Notes: generated by a model from the sequence alone, not told the origin. A DNA stretch of 5,296 nucleotides from JBGPBY01 sp041481485 (GCA_041481485.1 JBGPBY010000509.1:1-5296); one strand, 5' to 3'. Numbered from the stretch's first letter, positions 1 through 5,296 are shown. A program made the numbers and translations.

Positions 1-465
1 ACGGTCGTCGCCAAGTCGCTGCGGGATGCACTCGACGCCGACACAATCATCTTGGCGCTCCCGTTCGGGCAACATCGCGAGGTTGCAAAGGCCCTGCCGA
101 GCTGGAAAGGCAAGACGGTCATCGACGCGACGAACGCGTTCGGAGTTCTCCCTGAAGAGGTGGGCGGCCTCCTGTCCTCCGCCTTCGTCGCGGAGGCGTT
201 CACCGGCGCTAAGCTCGTGAAAGGTTTCAATCACCTTGTTGCGGCCACCCTGGCGACCGATCCGGTCGTCGAGGGGGGCCATCGGGTCGTCTTTCTGTCG
301 AGCGACGATGAGGACGCGATCGCGCCCGTGGCGGATTTGGCCAAACAACTCGGGTTCGCACCCGTCAAGCTGGGAAAGCTCAACGAGGGTGGCGTGCTGG
401 TGCACGCACGCGGCCGCACTTGGGGTCGGCTCATCTTTCAGGATTTGTTCAAGAAGGAGCAGTAA
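1..465 (+). CDS. NADPH-dependent F420 reductase-like NAD(P)-binding protein, 3' part (runs off left edge)
   Basis: Frame 1 is open from base 1 to the TAA at 463-465, giving 154 C-terminal residues. The TTG at base 52 is internal, because upstream codons read TVVAKSLRDALDADTII in family style. The protein resembles the NADPH:F420 oxidoreductase (Fno/NpdG-like) Rossmann superfamily, which moves hydride between NADP(H) and a partner cofactor in the cytoplasm. Visible are the end of the Rossmann fold (DADTIILALPFGQHREVAKAL), the strand and turn VIDATNAFGV, the LVKGFNHL segment near the hinge, and a C-terminal part with VVFLSSDDEDA and LGFAPVKLGKLNEGG. The family is about 200-220 residues, so roughly the first 55, with the GxGxxG nucleotide loop, lie outside the window. 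Many such bacterial proteins are annotated only as NAD(P)-binding and need not use F420. The SDR gene follows after 79 bases on the same strand, so co-transcription is plausible. Confidence 0.85.
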   Translation, partial: TVVAKSLRDALDADTIILALPFGQHREVAKALPSWKGKTVIDATNAFGVLPEEVGGLLSSAFVAEAFTGAKLVKGFNHLVAATLATDPVVEGGHRVVFLSSDDEDAIAPVADLAKQLGFAPVKLGKLNEGGVLVHARGRTWGRLIFQDLFKKEQ

Positions 466-544
466 TCAATGACTATGTCAGTTTTGGAGGGGTTGCGTAA
501 ATTCAACATAAAAAGAACAACGAAGAACAAAAAGGGAAAAACAT

Positions 545-1312
545 ATGAGTACTAACCATGGACAAAAATTGGCGGGGAAAATCGCGGTTATCACAGGCGG
601 AAGCAGCGGGATTGGCTTGGCCACAGCCAAGCGCTTCGTGGAAGAAGGCGCCCACGTAGTGATAACTGGGCGACGAGAGAAAGAGCTGAAGGAGGCTGCT
701 GCCTTCGTCAAGAGAAACGTTACGACGGTCGTGGGTGACGTGTCGCGCTTGGACGATCTGGACCGTCTCTATGCCGCCGTCAAAGAGAAACATGGTCACA
801 TCGACGTACTCTTCGCGAACGCGGGAGCGGGTACAATCGCACCGCTCGCGGTGGCTACCGAGGGACATTTTGACCAGACCTTCGACGTGAACGTAAAGGG
901 AATGTTCTTTACGGTGCAGAAGGCCCTTCCCCTCTTCAAAGACGGCGGCTCGATTATTCTGAACTCTTCGGTTTCAAACGTGTTGGGGCTCCCAGGCTTT
1001 ACCGCCTACGCCGCGAGTAAGGCGGCGGTGCGCAACTTCGCGCGCGGCTGGACTATGGAGCTGAAAGACCGCAAGATCCGCGTGAATAGTATGAGCACCG
1101 GAGCAATCGATACCCCGGCCTTAGCGACGACGACGGGCCTCACCGCTGAACAGGCCGAGCAAGCGGTCGCCCAGTTCACCTCGCAGATTCCACTCGGGCG
1201 CAGGGGCAAGCCCGAGGAAATCGCGGCCGCAGTCGTCTTCCTCGCCTCCGATGAAAGTTCATATATCACCGGCGTGGATCTCGCCGTCGATGGGGGCATG
1301 GCGCAGGTCTAG
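545..1312 (+). CDS. SDR family oxidoreductase (classical short-chain dehydrogenase)
   Basis: Complete 255-residue protein, the usual length for classical SDRs, which are cytoplasmic NAD(P)-dependent alcohol/ketone oxidoreductases. The nucleotide-binding loop TGGSSGIG is at residues 17-24. Arg43-Arg44 after the second strand suggest NADP(H) preference. D65-V66 contacts adenine, and the NAG motif is at 92-94. The catalytic tetrad reads Asn116, Ser142, Tyr155 and Lys159 (YAASK). The C-terminal part ends ITGVDLAVDGGMAQV, the normal family ending. The segment after the active site reads NSMSTGAIDTP, with Thr185 where most members have the Pro of a PG motif. The ATG at 545 is preceded by AGGGAA (533-538) at about 6 bases, in a purine-rich leader. 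The downstream 1313-1506 interval holds a second, broken SDR. The substrate cannot be deduced. Family assignment is very secure. Confidence 0.96.
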   Translation: MSTNHGQKLAGKIAVITGGSSGIGLATAKRFVEEGAHVVITGRREKELKEAAAFVKRNVTTVVGDVSRLDDLDRLYAAVKEKHGHIDVLFANAGAGTIAPLAVATEGHFDQTFDVNVKGMFFTVQKALPLFKDGGSIILNSSVSNVLGLPGFTAYAASKAAVRNFARGWTMELKDRKIRVNSMSTGAIDTPALATTTGLTAEQAEQAVAQFTSQIPLGRRGKPEEIAAAVVFLASDESSYITGVDLAVDGGMAQV

Positions 1313-1322
1313 TAAGGAGTGT

Positions 1323-1471
1323 GCAGATCAAGTCGTGAGAGAAATCCAAAAAATAGCGGTGGTGTGAGAGCTGTCGCGCTGAAACTGGACCTGAGCAAAA
1401 AATCGACTTTCGAGAGTTTCGCTCAAGAAGTGAAAAGCAGCTTAAAGTCAGTTTGGAATAGGAACGATCGG
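1323..1471 (+). pseudogene. Remnant of a second SDR gene, truncated at both ends with a frameshift
   Basis: Two adjacent frames together spell the segment that follows the first Rossmann unit of many SDRs. Frame 3 reads ADQVVREIQK (1323-1352); frame 2 then reads NSGGVRAVALKLDLS, followed by STFESFAQEVKSSLKSVWNR (to about 1465). The known pattern is V..I...GG.A.AL.LDVS....F..F...V...L...W.R, followed by FD.LVNNAG. The join falls in a run of six A (1348-1353); one additional A would restore a single frame. The GxxxGxG start, the NNAG motif and the whole catalytic half are absent, so this is a gene scar of about 48 codons rather than a sequencing artefact alone. It differs from the intact SDR just upstream, so it is not a simple tandem copy of it. 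AAGGAG at 1314-1319, directly after the upstream stop, may be its old ribosome binding site. The open frame runs on to a TGA at 1508-1510 that overlaps the next gene's ATG. Confidence 0.7.
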
Positions 1472-1483
1472 ACGCGATCCGAT
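1467..1483. repeat. Perfect inverted repeat ATCGGA-N5-TCCGAT upstream of the SnoaL-like gene
   Basis: Six-base arms (1467-1472 and 1478-1483) flank the spacer CGCGA, ending 23 bases before the ATG at 1507 and 11 bases before its GGAGAG ribosome binding site. Size and place fit either an operator half-site pair or a small mRNA hairpin. It lies at the point where SDR-remnant homology stops. Nothing in the window identifies a cognate regulator. Confidence 0.4.
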
Positions 1484-1506
1484 GTAAGGGAAATGGAGAG
1501 ATTTCG

Positions 1507-1924
1507 ATGAGCACACAAGAGAATGTCCAGATTGTGAAGGATTTCTTTGCAGCAATAGGCAGCTACAGCGAGCACGATCTGCTGGCGTTGGTTACCGAAG
1601 ATATTGAGTGGATCATTCCGGGCGAGGGCTGGCCGCTGACAGGCACGTACCGCGGGCACGCGGAATTGGCGGCTGTGCTTTAAGAAGGCGTCCAACGAGG
1701 TGGAAATGAAATACCCAACGCCCCCCGAATTCGTGGCGCAGGGAGACCGGGTTTTGGTCATCGGCGTCGCTAGGGGGAAAATCTACGCTACGAATAAGCC
1801 GTACAGGGACGAGTGGGTCTTCGACATTACCATTCGAGATGGCAAAATAGCGCACATCAAGGAGTATATCGACACGCAAGCACTGGCGCGGGCCTCCGAG
1901 ATGCCCGCGAGCCCCAGGCCTTAA
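1507..1924 (+). pseudogene. SnoaL-like / NTF2-fold ketosteroid-isomerase-type protein, split by a +1 frameshift
   Basis: The ATG at 1507 has GGAGAG at 1495-1500 with a 6-base spacer. Frame 1 gives 58 residues, including VQIVKDFFAAIGSYSEHDL, IEWIIPGEGWPLTGTYRG and HAELAAVL, then stops at TAA 1681-1683. Frame 2 continues immediately as KKASNEVEMKYPTPPEF, then FVAQGDRVLVIGVARGKI, DEWVFDITIRDGKIAHI and KEYIDTQALARAS, ending at TAA 1922-1924. Together they make about 138 residues, the normal length of one SnoaL-like domain, a cone-shaped alpha+beta fold used by polyketide cyclases, isomerases and many uncharacterised stress or redox-cluster proteins. Dropping one T from the TTT at 1679-1681 restores one reading frame. 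Causes could be a real loss-of-function insertion, a sequencing error, or less likely recoding, since CTT followed by a stop is the type of +1 slip site seen in prfB. The second frame alone could begin at GTG 1700 but would be only part of a fold. Family call is firm; functional status is open. Confidence 0.82.
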
Positions 1925-1940
1925 CCCATCGAGACCGTTA

Positions 1941-1970
1941 CCGCGCTCATTACGCATTGCCGCAGCGCGG
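1941..1970. terminator. Possible hairpin between convergent genes (weak terminator candidate)
   Basis: CCGCGCT at 1941-1947 pairs perfectly with AGCGCGG at 1964-1970 around a 16-base loop. It sits in the 83-base gap between the SnoaL-like stop and the GH9 stop, where transcripts from both strands should end. No U-tract follows on either strand, so it is not a classical intrinsic terminator. A weaker TCAGA/TCTGA pair follows at 1980-1999. Confidence 0.3.
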
Positions 1971-2007
1971 CGGGGCTTCTCAGAGGCAGAGGTTTCTGAC
2001 ACTGGCT

Positions 2008-4716
2008 CTAGTTCGTTTCCCTAATGATCGCCTCCGCGGCGTTCCCGGCTACCACCCAGCTTGCCGAACCGGCCACCACGGCTTCATCCTCAAACCACAG
2101 AAATCCGAAGTCGTCGATGCACTCCGGAAAATCCGGCTTGATGATGATGTATCCCGGAATCACGGCGCCCGGAATGTAGGAATTGTCAGCGCGATTGTTG
2201 CTGTAGGTCATCGTCTTCGACACCGTTCCCACTCCAGCCACGTACGAAGTGCTGGATGCCGGATGCGTCCCGAGGATGTAGTTGACCGCGCGAAGTGTGT
2301 ATTCGGGGCCGACCAAATGCGGAAACGCCTTGTGCAAGAAATACATTCGGATGGCCATGTCCACCACGGCGCCCGATCCGCCCCACGTGCCGACACTCGG
2401 TGGCACCCCGAACGGGGTAGCGTTCAACCGCTCATCCAACCCCGCCATATATTTCTTCACCGCTTCGCGCATTTGATCCTTCGCGCCGGCGTCCAGATAA
2501 GGCAAAGCCCGCACTGCAGTCCAGCCACGAGAATCCATCTGTTGTGGCGTGATCATCTGCGGGAACAATTCCTTCAGCCGGGATTTGTAAGGCTCAGCCC
2601 CGTTCGTAGCGATAGTCAATTCCAGCGCTGCTGACCACTCCAATCCGGCACTAGATCCTCCACGACCGGAACTGGCCGCGGGAGTTGGTTGTGCTCCATT
2701 CGTGCTCGCGTTCGTCGAAGAACCCCCGCTTCTCGTTGCGTTACCACCGCTTTGAGTACCAGAGACCACGCCCTGCGACGCGGCCAGAACACCACCACCC
2801 GGCGCACCTGCCGGAGCCGCACCGCCTAATCCGCCGCCCGCCGGATTCTGCGTTGGATGAGCCTTCTCCTCGTTCCAAGCCTTGATCGCGGTATCCAAGC
2901 AATCTTTCGCCAGCGCATCGTCCCAGCCTTTCAGTGTATCCGCCGCTGCAGCGAGTGCTGCGATGGCGTTCCACTGGAAAAACGGGTTGTTCGTAGTGAA
3001 GATCCAGCGGTCGTCTGGCCCGCCGGAGTAGTCACCCTTCGTTTCATTCGGGCCGAGCTTCGGATCATAGATGCGGCCGTCCGTTTTCGAGGCGCCGTCG
3101 CCCACCTGGGTGTATTGCCGCAGGTCCGGCTCGTGAGTGCCACGGATTGCGTGGCCGATGTTGTGGAACTGCGCCAGAATGAGCAGTGCGCCGTGCTTCA
3201 CCTGCTGCACGGTATCCGGGACCCCATCGGGCCGGTGCATTTCCACCTCACGCGTTTTTTCATCCACCGTGAGTTCGTCGTATGTCAGATGAAATTCGCG
3301 ATGCGCCAGTGCCAGGCTTTGAATCACACTCAGTTGCGCCGGCTCCTCCAGATCGAAATCCCCTGCGTCATACCACCCGCCCACATTCATGCCAGGGATG
3401 TGATCGCCGCCTTTGTACTTCCCATCCGTCGCCGTCGCCTGGTTCCAGCCGTCAAATTGCTCCCCAACCACCGGTGCCATGCGCCCATCATCCAGGTGCG
3501 AAGCGCCATGCCACACCCGGTATCCTTCGCGAACCGCAACGTGATCCATCTGCGCCGCAAGGTGATGGTCCAGGCTGTCCTGCCAGATCTTTGCATAGAC
3601 GTCCTGCGAAATCGGGAAAGGCGCCGTGCGCTGATCTGCGTACTCGATTACGTACAAACCGGGCTCCTTCACCGGTGTAAAATCGAATTTCGAATACACG
3701 TAGCGCAGCCACGGCGTCGCAGGCGTGATCGGACCCTCAAACACTTGTTGGTAAGATCCGTGTTCCGTCAGGCGCAACACTCGTGCCGTCTTCGGGCCGT
3801 GGTACTTCGGGTCGAGTTCCAGCACCGCCACCTTGGAGAAGGCCGGCGCATAACCCACCTGACTGTGCGCGATCATCGGAGGCCGTGTCCAGTTCGGAAT
3901 TACGTCCGGACGGATGTGCCACACGATGGCGCCCGTAGTTTTTCCGGAAGGAATTAGCGAGCGCAACACGAACCAGCCGTTCTGTGCACGGTCGCGCCCA
4001 TCGAACAACATAAGGTTGGCCGTATCGGATACCACGTTCACGCGGGCCAGCGCGTCGTCCACGCCAAGAGTGATGGTCTTGCCTTCGGCGAATGGCAGTG
4101 GCTGCGTGTATCCCTTGGCCTTGTCCCAGTCCTCCAGGTAGTACGCCTTTTTCGGTTCGTCGGGTAGTGGCATCACCTTCGTCATCGGATCATTCGGCGT
4201 TCGCGGGAAGATGCCCGCGTTGCTTCCATCGACCACATAAGCCTTGCCCATGTAGATCGATGGCAGAAACTCCAGATTGAATCCGGCCCGCCCCTGCAAT
4301 TTCTGAGGTAGCGGTTTATTCAAATTGATGCTGACTCTCACGCCGCCCGGCTCCGCAGCCACTTCCAATGTGTAATTGAAATCGAACGTCGGAAAACTCA
4401 GGTCGGCAATCAGACGGTTGCTCACGTTGTCCGCGTGGCGGCCCTTAAGCGTTGCCACCAAGTCCCACTGCTCGGGCGTTGGCATCAGTCGAACGTCGCC
4501 GTTCGTGGCGATGCGCTGGCCGTGCAAAATCATTTCCATGGCGGTGTTCTTCTGGTCCACGAAAACCGGATGATATGTGCTGTCGTAGAGAAAGACGCTG
4601 AAGCCTTGCGTATCCAGGTAATTCTTGTCAGTAACCCTCATCACAAAATCTGCGCCGGACAAGCCTGGCACTGAACAACTCAACGCCAAGAGGACACAAA
4701 CGATTCGAGTAAGCAT
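2008..4716 (-). CDS. Secreted glycoside hydrolase family 9 protein (endoglucanase/cellulase type) with CelD_N Ig-like domain
   Basis: The protein has 902 residues from the ATG at 4714-4716. Residues 1-22 (MLTRIVCVLLALSCSVPGLSGA) form a signal peptide with likely cleavage before DF, so it acts outside the cytoplasm. Residues about 24-275 are beta-rich, of no family I can name. Residues about 280-370 match the CelD_N immunoglobulin-like domain (AHSQVGYAPAFSKVAVLEL, then GLYVIEYA). The (alpha/alpha)6 GH9 barrel fills about 375-895. GGWYDAGD supplies Asp450 and Asp453, by family knowledge the inverting enzyme's water-activating pair. Glu878 in WFEDEAVV is the likely acid. GTHPASSTSYVAGVG matches the conserved late GH9 segment. 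Members mostly cleave beta-1,4-glucans, but specificity cannot be read here. Oddities are a 70-residue low-complexity insert (621-690) and NNR at 840-842 where many members show HHR. No carbohydrate-binding module or dockerin is seen. An in-frame ATG at 4758 would add 14 residues before the hydrophobic segment; I prefer 4716 because it gives a standard signal peptide. Confidence 0.95.
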   Translation of the reverse strand: MLTRIVCVLLALSCSVPGLSGADFVMRVTDKNYLDTQGFSVFLYDSTYHPVFVDQKNTAMEMILHGQRIATNGDVRLMPTPEQWDLVATLKGRHADNVSNRLIADLSFPTFDFNYTLEVAAEPGGVRVSINLNKPLPQKLQGRAGFNLEFLPSIYMGKAYVVDGSNAGIFPRTPNDPMTKVMPLPDEPKKAYYLEDWDKAKGYTQPLPFAEGKTITLGVDDALARVNVVSDTANLMLFDGRDRAQNGWFVLRSLIPSGKTTGAIVWHIRPDVIPNWTRPPMIAHSQVGYAPAFSKVAVLELDPKYHGPKTARVLRLTEHGSYQQVFEGPITPATPWLRYVYSKFDFTPVKEPGLYVIEYADQRTAPFPISQDVYAKIWQDSLDHHLAAQMDHVAVREGYRVWHGASHLDDGRMAPVVGEQFDGWNQATATDGKYKGGDHIPGMNVGGWYDAGDFDLEEPAQLSVIQSLALAHREFHLTYDELTVDEKTREVEMHRPDGVPDTVQQVKHGALLILAQFHNIGHAIRGTHEPDLRQYTQVGDGASKTDGRIYDPKLGPNETKGDYSGGPDDRWIFTTNNPFFQWNAIAALAAAADTLKGWDDALAKDCLDTAIKAWNEEKAHPTQNPAGGGLGGAAPAGAPGGGVLAASQGVVSGTQSGGNATRSGGSSTNASTNGAQPTPAASSGRGGSSAGLEWSAALELTIATNGAEPYKSRLKELFPQMITPQQMDSRGWTAVRALPYLDAGAKDQMREAVKKYMAGLDERLNATPFGVPPSVGTWGGSGAVVDMAIRMYFLHKAFPHLVGPEYTLRAVNYILGTHPASSTSYVAGVGTVSKTMTYSNNRADNSYIPGAVIPGYIIIKPDFPECIDDFGFLWFEDEAVVAGSASWVVAGNAAEAIIRETN
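2647..2856 (-). other. Gly/Ser/Ala/Pro/Thr-rich low-complexity insert inside the GH9 catalytic domain
   Basis: Residues 621-690 of the 902-residue protein are almost free of charged and bulky side chains. Examples are NPAGGGLGGAAPAGAPGGG, then SGGNATRSGGSSTNASTNG and AASSGRGGSSAGL. Ordered helical sequence stands on both sides: AIKAWNEEKAH before, LEWSAALELTIATNG after. DAGD lies upstream of it and the acid Glu downstream, so the insert falls within the barrel rather than between domains. It resembles linkers that usually join catalytic and binding modules. Confidence 0.85.
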
Positions 4717-4733
4717 AAATGGGATTGATACTG

Positions 4734-4740
4734 CTCCTTT
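4734..4740 (-). promoter_or_regulatory. Possible ribosome binding site AAAGGAG for the GH9 gene, with long spacing
   Basis: On the minus strand AAAGGAG is followed by 17 bases and then the ATG at 4716, longer than the usual 5-10. It lies inside the reading frame if translation starts at 4758, where I see no good Shine-Dalgarno. A TATCAT hexamer (plus-strand 4747-4752) just upstream could be a -10 box, which would place the transcript start near this site and exclude the 4758 start. No convincing -35 element accompanies it. Confidence 0.3.
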
Positions 4741-4796
4741 ATCGACATGATATGACATATGGGCCGTCTCGATATTCTTGTTCGTCTGAGCTGTTC

Positions 4797-4895
4797 GCGC
4801 TGCCGGCGGCGCTCGATGCGGACTGGCTGACCGCTGCGTGGGATCAGAATGCCTATAACTATGTTACCGGACCTGCCGCGGCGGTGGTTGAGGAA
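4797..4895 (+). pseudogene. Relic of a PLP-dependent group II (aromatic/aspartate-type) decarboxylase
   Basis: In frame 3, ALPAALDADWLTAAWDQN followed by AYNYVTGPAAAVVEE reads like the N-terminal part of pyridoxal-phosphate group II amino acid decarboxylases. From family knowledge these have a segment of the type LPA..A.DWL.SAWDQN....V.SPAA..VEE.. soon after the FFGFV region. After VVEE the frame departs into CEPQTACGH and stops at 4923-4925. Upstream, a possible FLFV trace (about 4773-4784) is in another frame and interrupted. There is no Schiff-base lysine region, and the piece covers about 33 of an expected 450-500 residues. The frame remains open upstream only into the GH9 promoter area, with no convincing start. 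It is best read as a short scar of a deleted gene, divergent from GH9. Confidence is limited by its length. Confidence 0.5.
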
Positions 4896-4919
4896 TGTGA
4901 ACCACAAACAGCCTGTGGT
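4884..4919. repeat. Three-part inverted repeat GTGGTT / AACCACA / TGTGGT
   Basis: GTGGTT (4884-4889) can pair with AACCAC (4900-4905), or ACCACA (4901-4906) can pair with TGTGGT (4914-4919). The two stems share the middle element and exclude each other. It begins at the end of the decarboxylase relic and covers the point where homology stops. No U-tract follows. Confidence 0.4.
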
Positions 4920-4942
4920 CACTAAGGACGGATTGGATCGGC

Positions 4943-4978
4943 TTCGGATTCTGCCGAAATCCCCGCTTGTCGGGGCAG
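4943..4978. repeat. Cluster of short hairpins in gene-free spacer
   Basis: TTCGG/CCGAA (4943-4947 with 4954-4958, loop of 6) is followed directly by CCCCG/CGGGG (4961-4965 with 4971-4975, loop of 5). A competing CTGCC/GGCAG pair (4951-4955 with 4974-4978) encloses the second. The region 4926-5059 otherwise shows no coding sequence I trust. On the minus strand it lies just downstream of the partial gene ending at 5060, so it could serve as that gene's 3' structure, but no T-run follows on that strand. Confidence 0.35.
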
Positions 4979-5059
4979 TCCGATTCGAGTCTCAGGACAG
5001 GCCAGAATCATGACCCAACGCAAGTGGATACAGAGGCTGCAACAGGCGACGCTCGGCGA

Positions 5060-5296
5060 CTACTTGCGCGGTCGCGCCTTCCGCCGATTCGCGGGTAAAC
5101 CCCTTCCCCTCCTCGTTACGGGCTTCCTTGCGTTGGCTGCCTCAAACAAATGCCGAATGCCGTGTTCCAACAGTTCGACAGCCCTCTCCAAGGCGCCGAG
5201 TTGTCCAACCCGCACTATCGCGACGGACATGTGCAACTCAAATGACGGGGGGCGCAACACTTCAACCGTGTCGAGAGAATTGTTCCCGGCAATAAA
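5060..5296 (-). CDS. Hypothetical protein, C-terminal part with basic tail (runs off right edge)
   Basis: The minus frame is open from the window edge to the TAG at 5060-5062, giving 78 residues. It starts FIAGNNSLDTVEVLRPPSF, passes through a likely amphipathic helix (GALERAVELLEHGIRHLFEA) and ends in an Arg/Lys/Pro-rich tail (RRGRGLPANRRKARPRK). An internal GTG at 5260 could be a start, but the frame continues upstream with protein-like sequence, so I treat the gene as truncated by the window. I do not recognise the family. The basic tail hints at nucleic acid or membrane-surface contact, which is inference only. A plus-strand frame from ATG 5010 is also open to the edge and shares the same wobble positions, so codon bias cannot separate the two. 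The minus reading has the more protein-like helix. Confidence 0.4.
   Translation of the reverse strand, partial: FIAGNNSLDTVEVLRPPSFELHMSVAIVRVGQLGALERAVELLEHGIRHLFEAANARKPVTRRGRGLPANRRKARPRK

Noticed and set aside
469..555. A 28-codon ATG frame between the reductase and the SDR, overlapping the SDR start
   Set aside because: Its lysine-rich end simply translates the A-rich leader and ribosome binding region; no ribosome site of its own stands out.
503..868. A 121-codon minus-strand frame opposite the SDR
   Set aside because: It is antisense to a fully conserved SDR reading frame and has no motif.
1981..1992. Tandem CAGAGG hexamer pair
   Set aside because: Two copies of a six-base word are expected by chance and show no further repeat structure.
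1813..2634. A 273-codon plus-strand open frame spanning the SnoaL-like 3' end and GH9 3' end
   Set aside because: It overlaps two recognised genes in other frames, crosses the intergenic gap, and its translation has no family character.
2857..3957. A 366-codon plus-strand open frame opposite the GH9 gene
   Set aside because: It lies wholly antisense to a GH9 frame with clear domains, and its translation is rich in Arg, Cys and His with no recognisable motif, as expected for a shadow frame in GC-rich DNA.
4750..4760. Palindrome ATATGACATAT upstream of the GH9 gene
   Set aside because: It is short and AT-rich, and overlaps ordinary start and promoter-like sequence; no second copy was seen to support an operator.
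4979..4999. A tRNA T-arm-like string (GATTCGAGTC)
   Set aside because: The flanking bases do not form the 5-base T stem, and no anticodon or D arm can be placed on either strand.
5010..5296. A plus-strand frame starting ATG at 5010 and open to the window edge
   Set aside because: It overlaps the more protein-like minus frame, its ribosome site is weak, and its second half is Ser/Cys/Asn-rich low-information sequence. It is not excluded, only less likely.

Overview
The window looks like a stretch of moderately GC-rich bacterial chromosome. Gene content fits a soil or plant-litter saprotroph, and the nearest styles I can recall are Acidobacteriota: an exported multidomain GH9 cellulase-type enzyme, and a small oxidoreductase cluster of NADP/F420-type reductase, SDR and SnoaL-like genes. 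The phylum is an inference from protein style; there is no rRNA or other marker in the window.

Left part, plus strand (1-1924). The 3' part of an NADPH:F420-reductase-like Rossmann protein enters from the left edge. It is followed by an intact classical short-chain dehydrogenase (545-1312). Next comes a roughly 150-base remnant of a second, different SDR, lacking both ends and carrying a frameshift in an A6 run. Last is a SnoaL-like (NTF2-fold) gene whose two halves lie in different frames, joined by a +1 shift at CTT-TAA-G. The four share orientation and short gaps, so they look like one small redox/detoxification operon that is partly decaying. Physiological substrates cannot be read from the sequence.

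Middle and right, minus strand (2008-4716). A large secreted glycoside hydrolase family 9 protein converges on the SnoaL-like gene. Its order is signal peptide, a roughly 250-residue N-terminal domain I cannot name, a CelD_N-type Ig-like domain, then a GH9 catalytic domain. The GH9 domain keeps the DAGD acid pair and a C-terminal candidate acid Glu. It also carries a 70-residue Gly/Ser/Ala/Pro low-complexity insert and an NNR triplet where many family members have HHR.

Right flank (4717-5296). This holds a 33-residue coding relic of a PLP-dependent group II decarboxylase, two clusters of short inverted repeats with no gene, and the C-terminal end of an unrecognised minus-strand protein with a strongly basic tail, cut by the window edge. 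I see no CRISPR array, tRNA, rRNA, transposase or phage gene. I did not find a convincing new multi-gene system. The points of most interest are the frame-split SnoaL-like gene, the SDR relic and the architecture of the GH9 protein.
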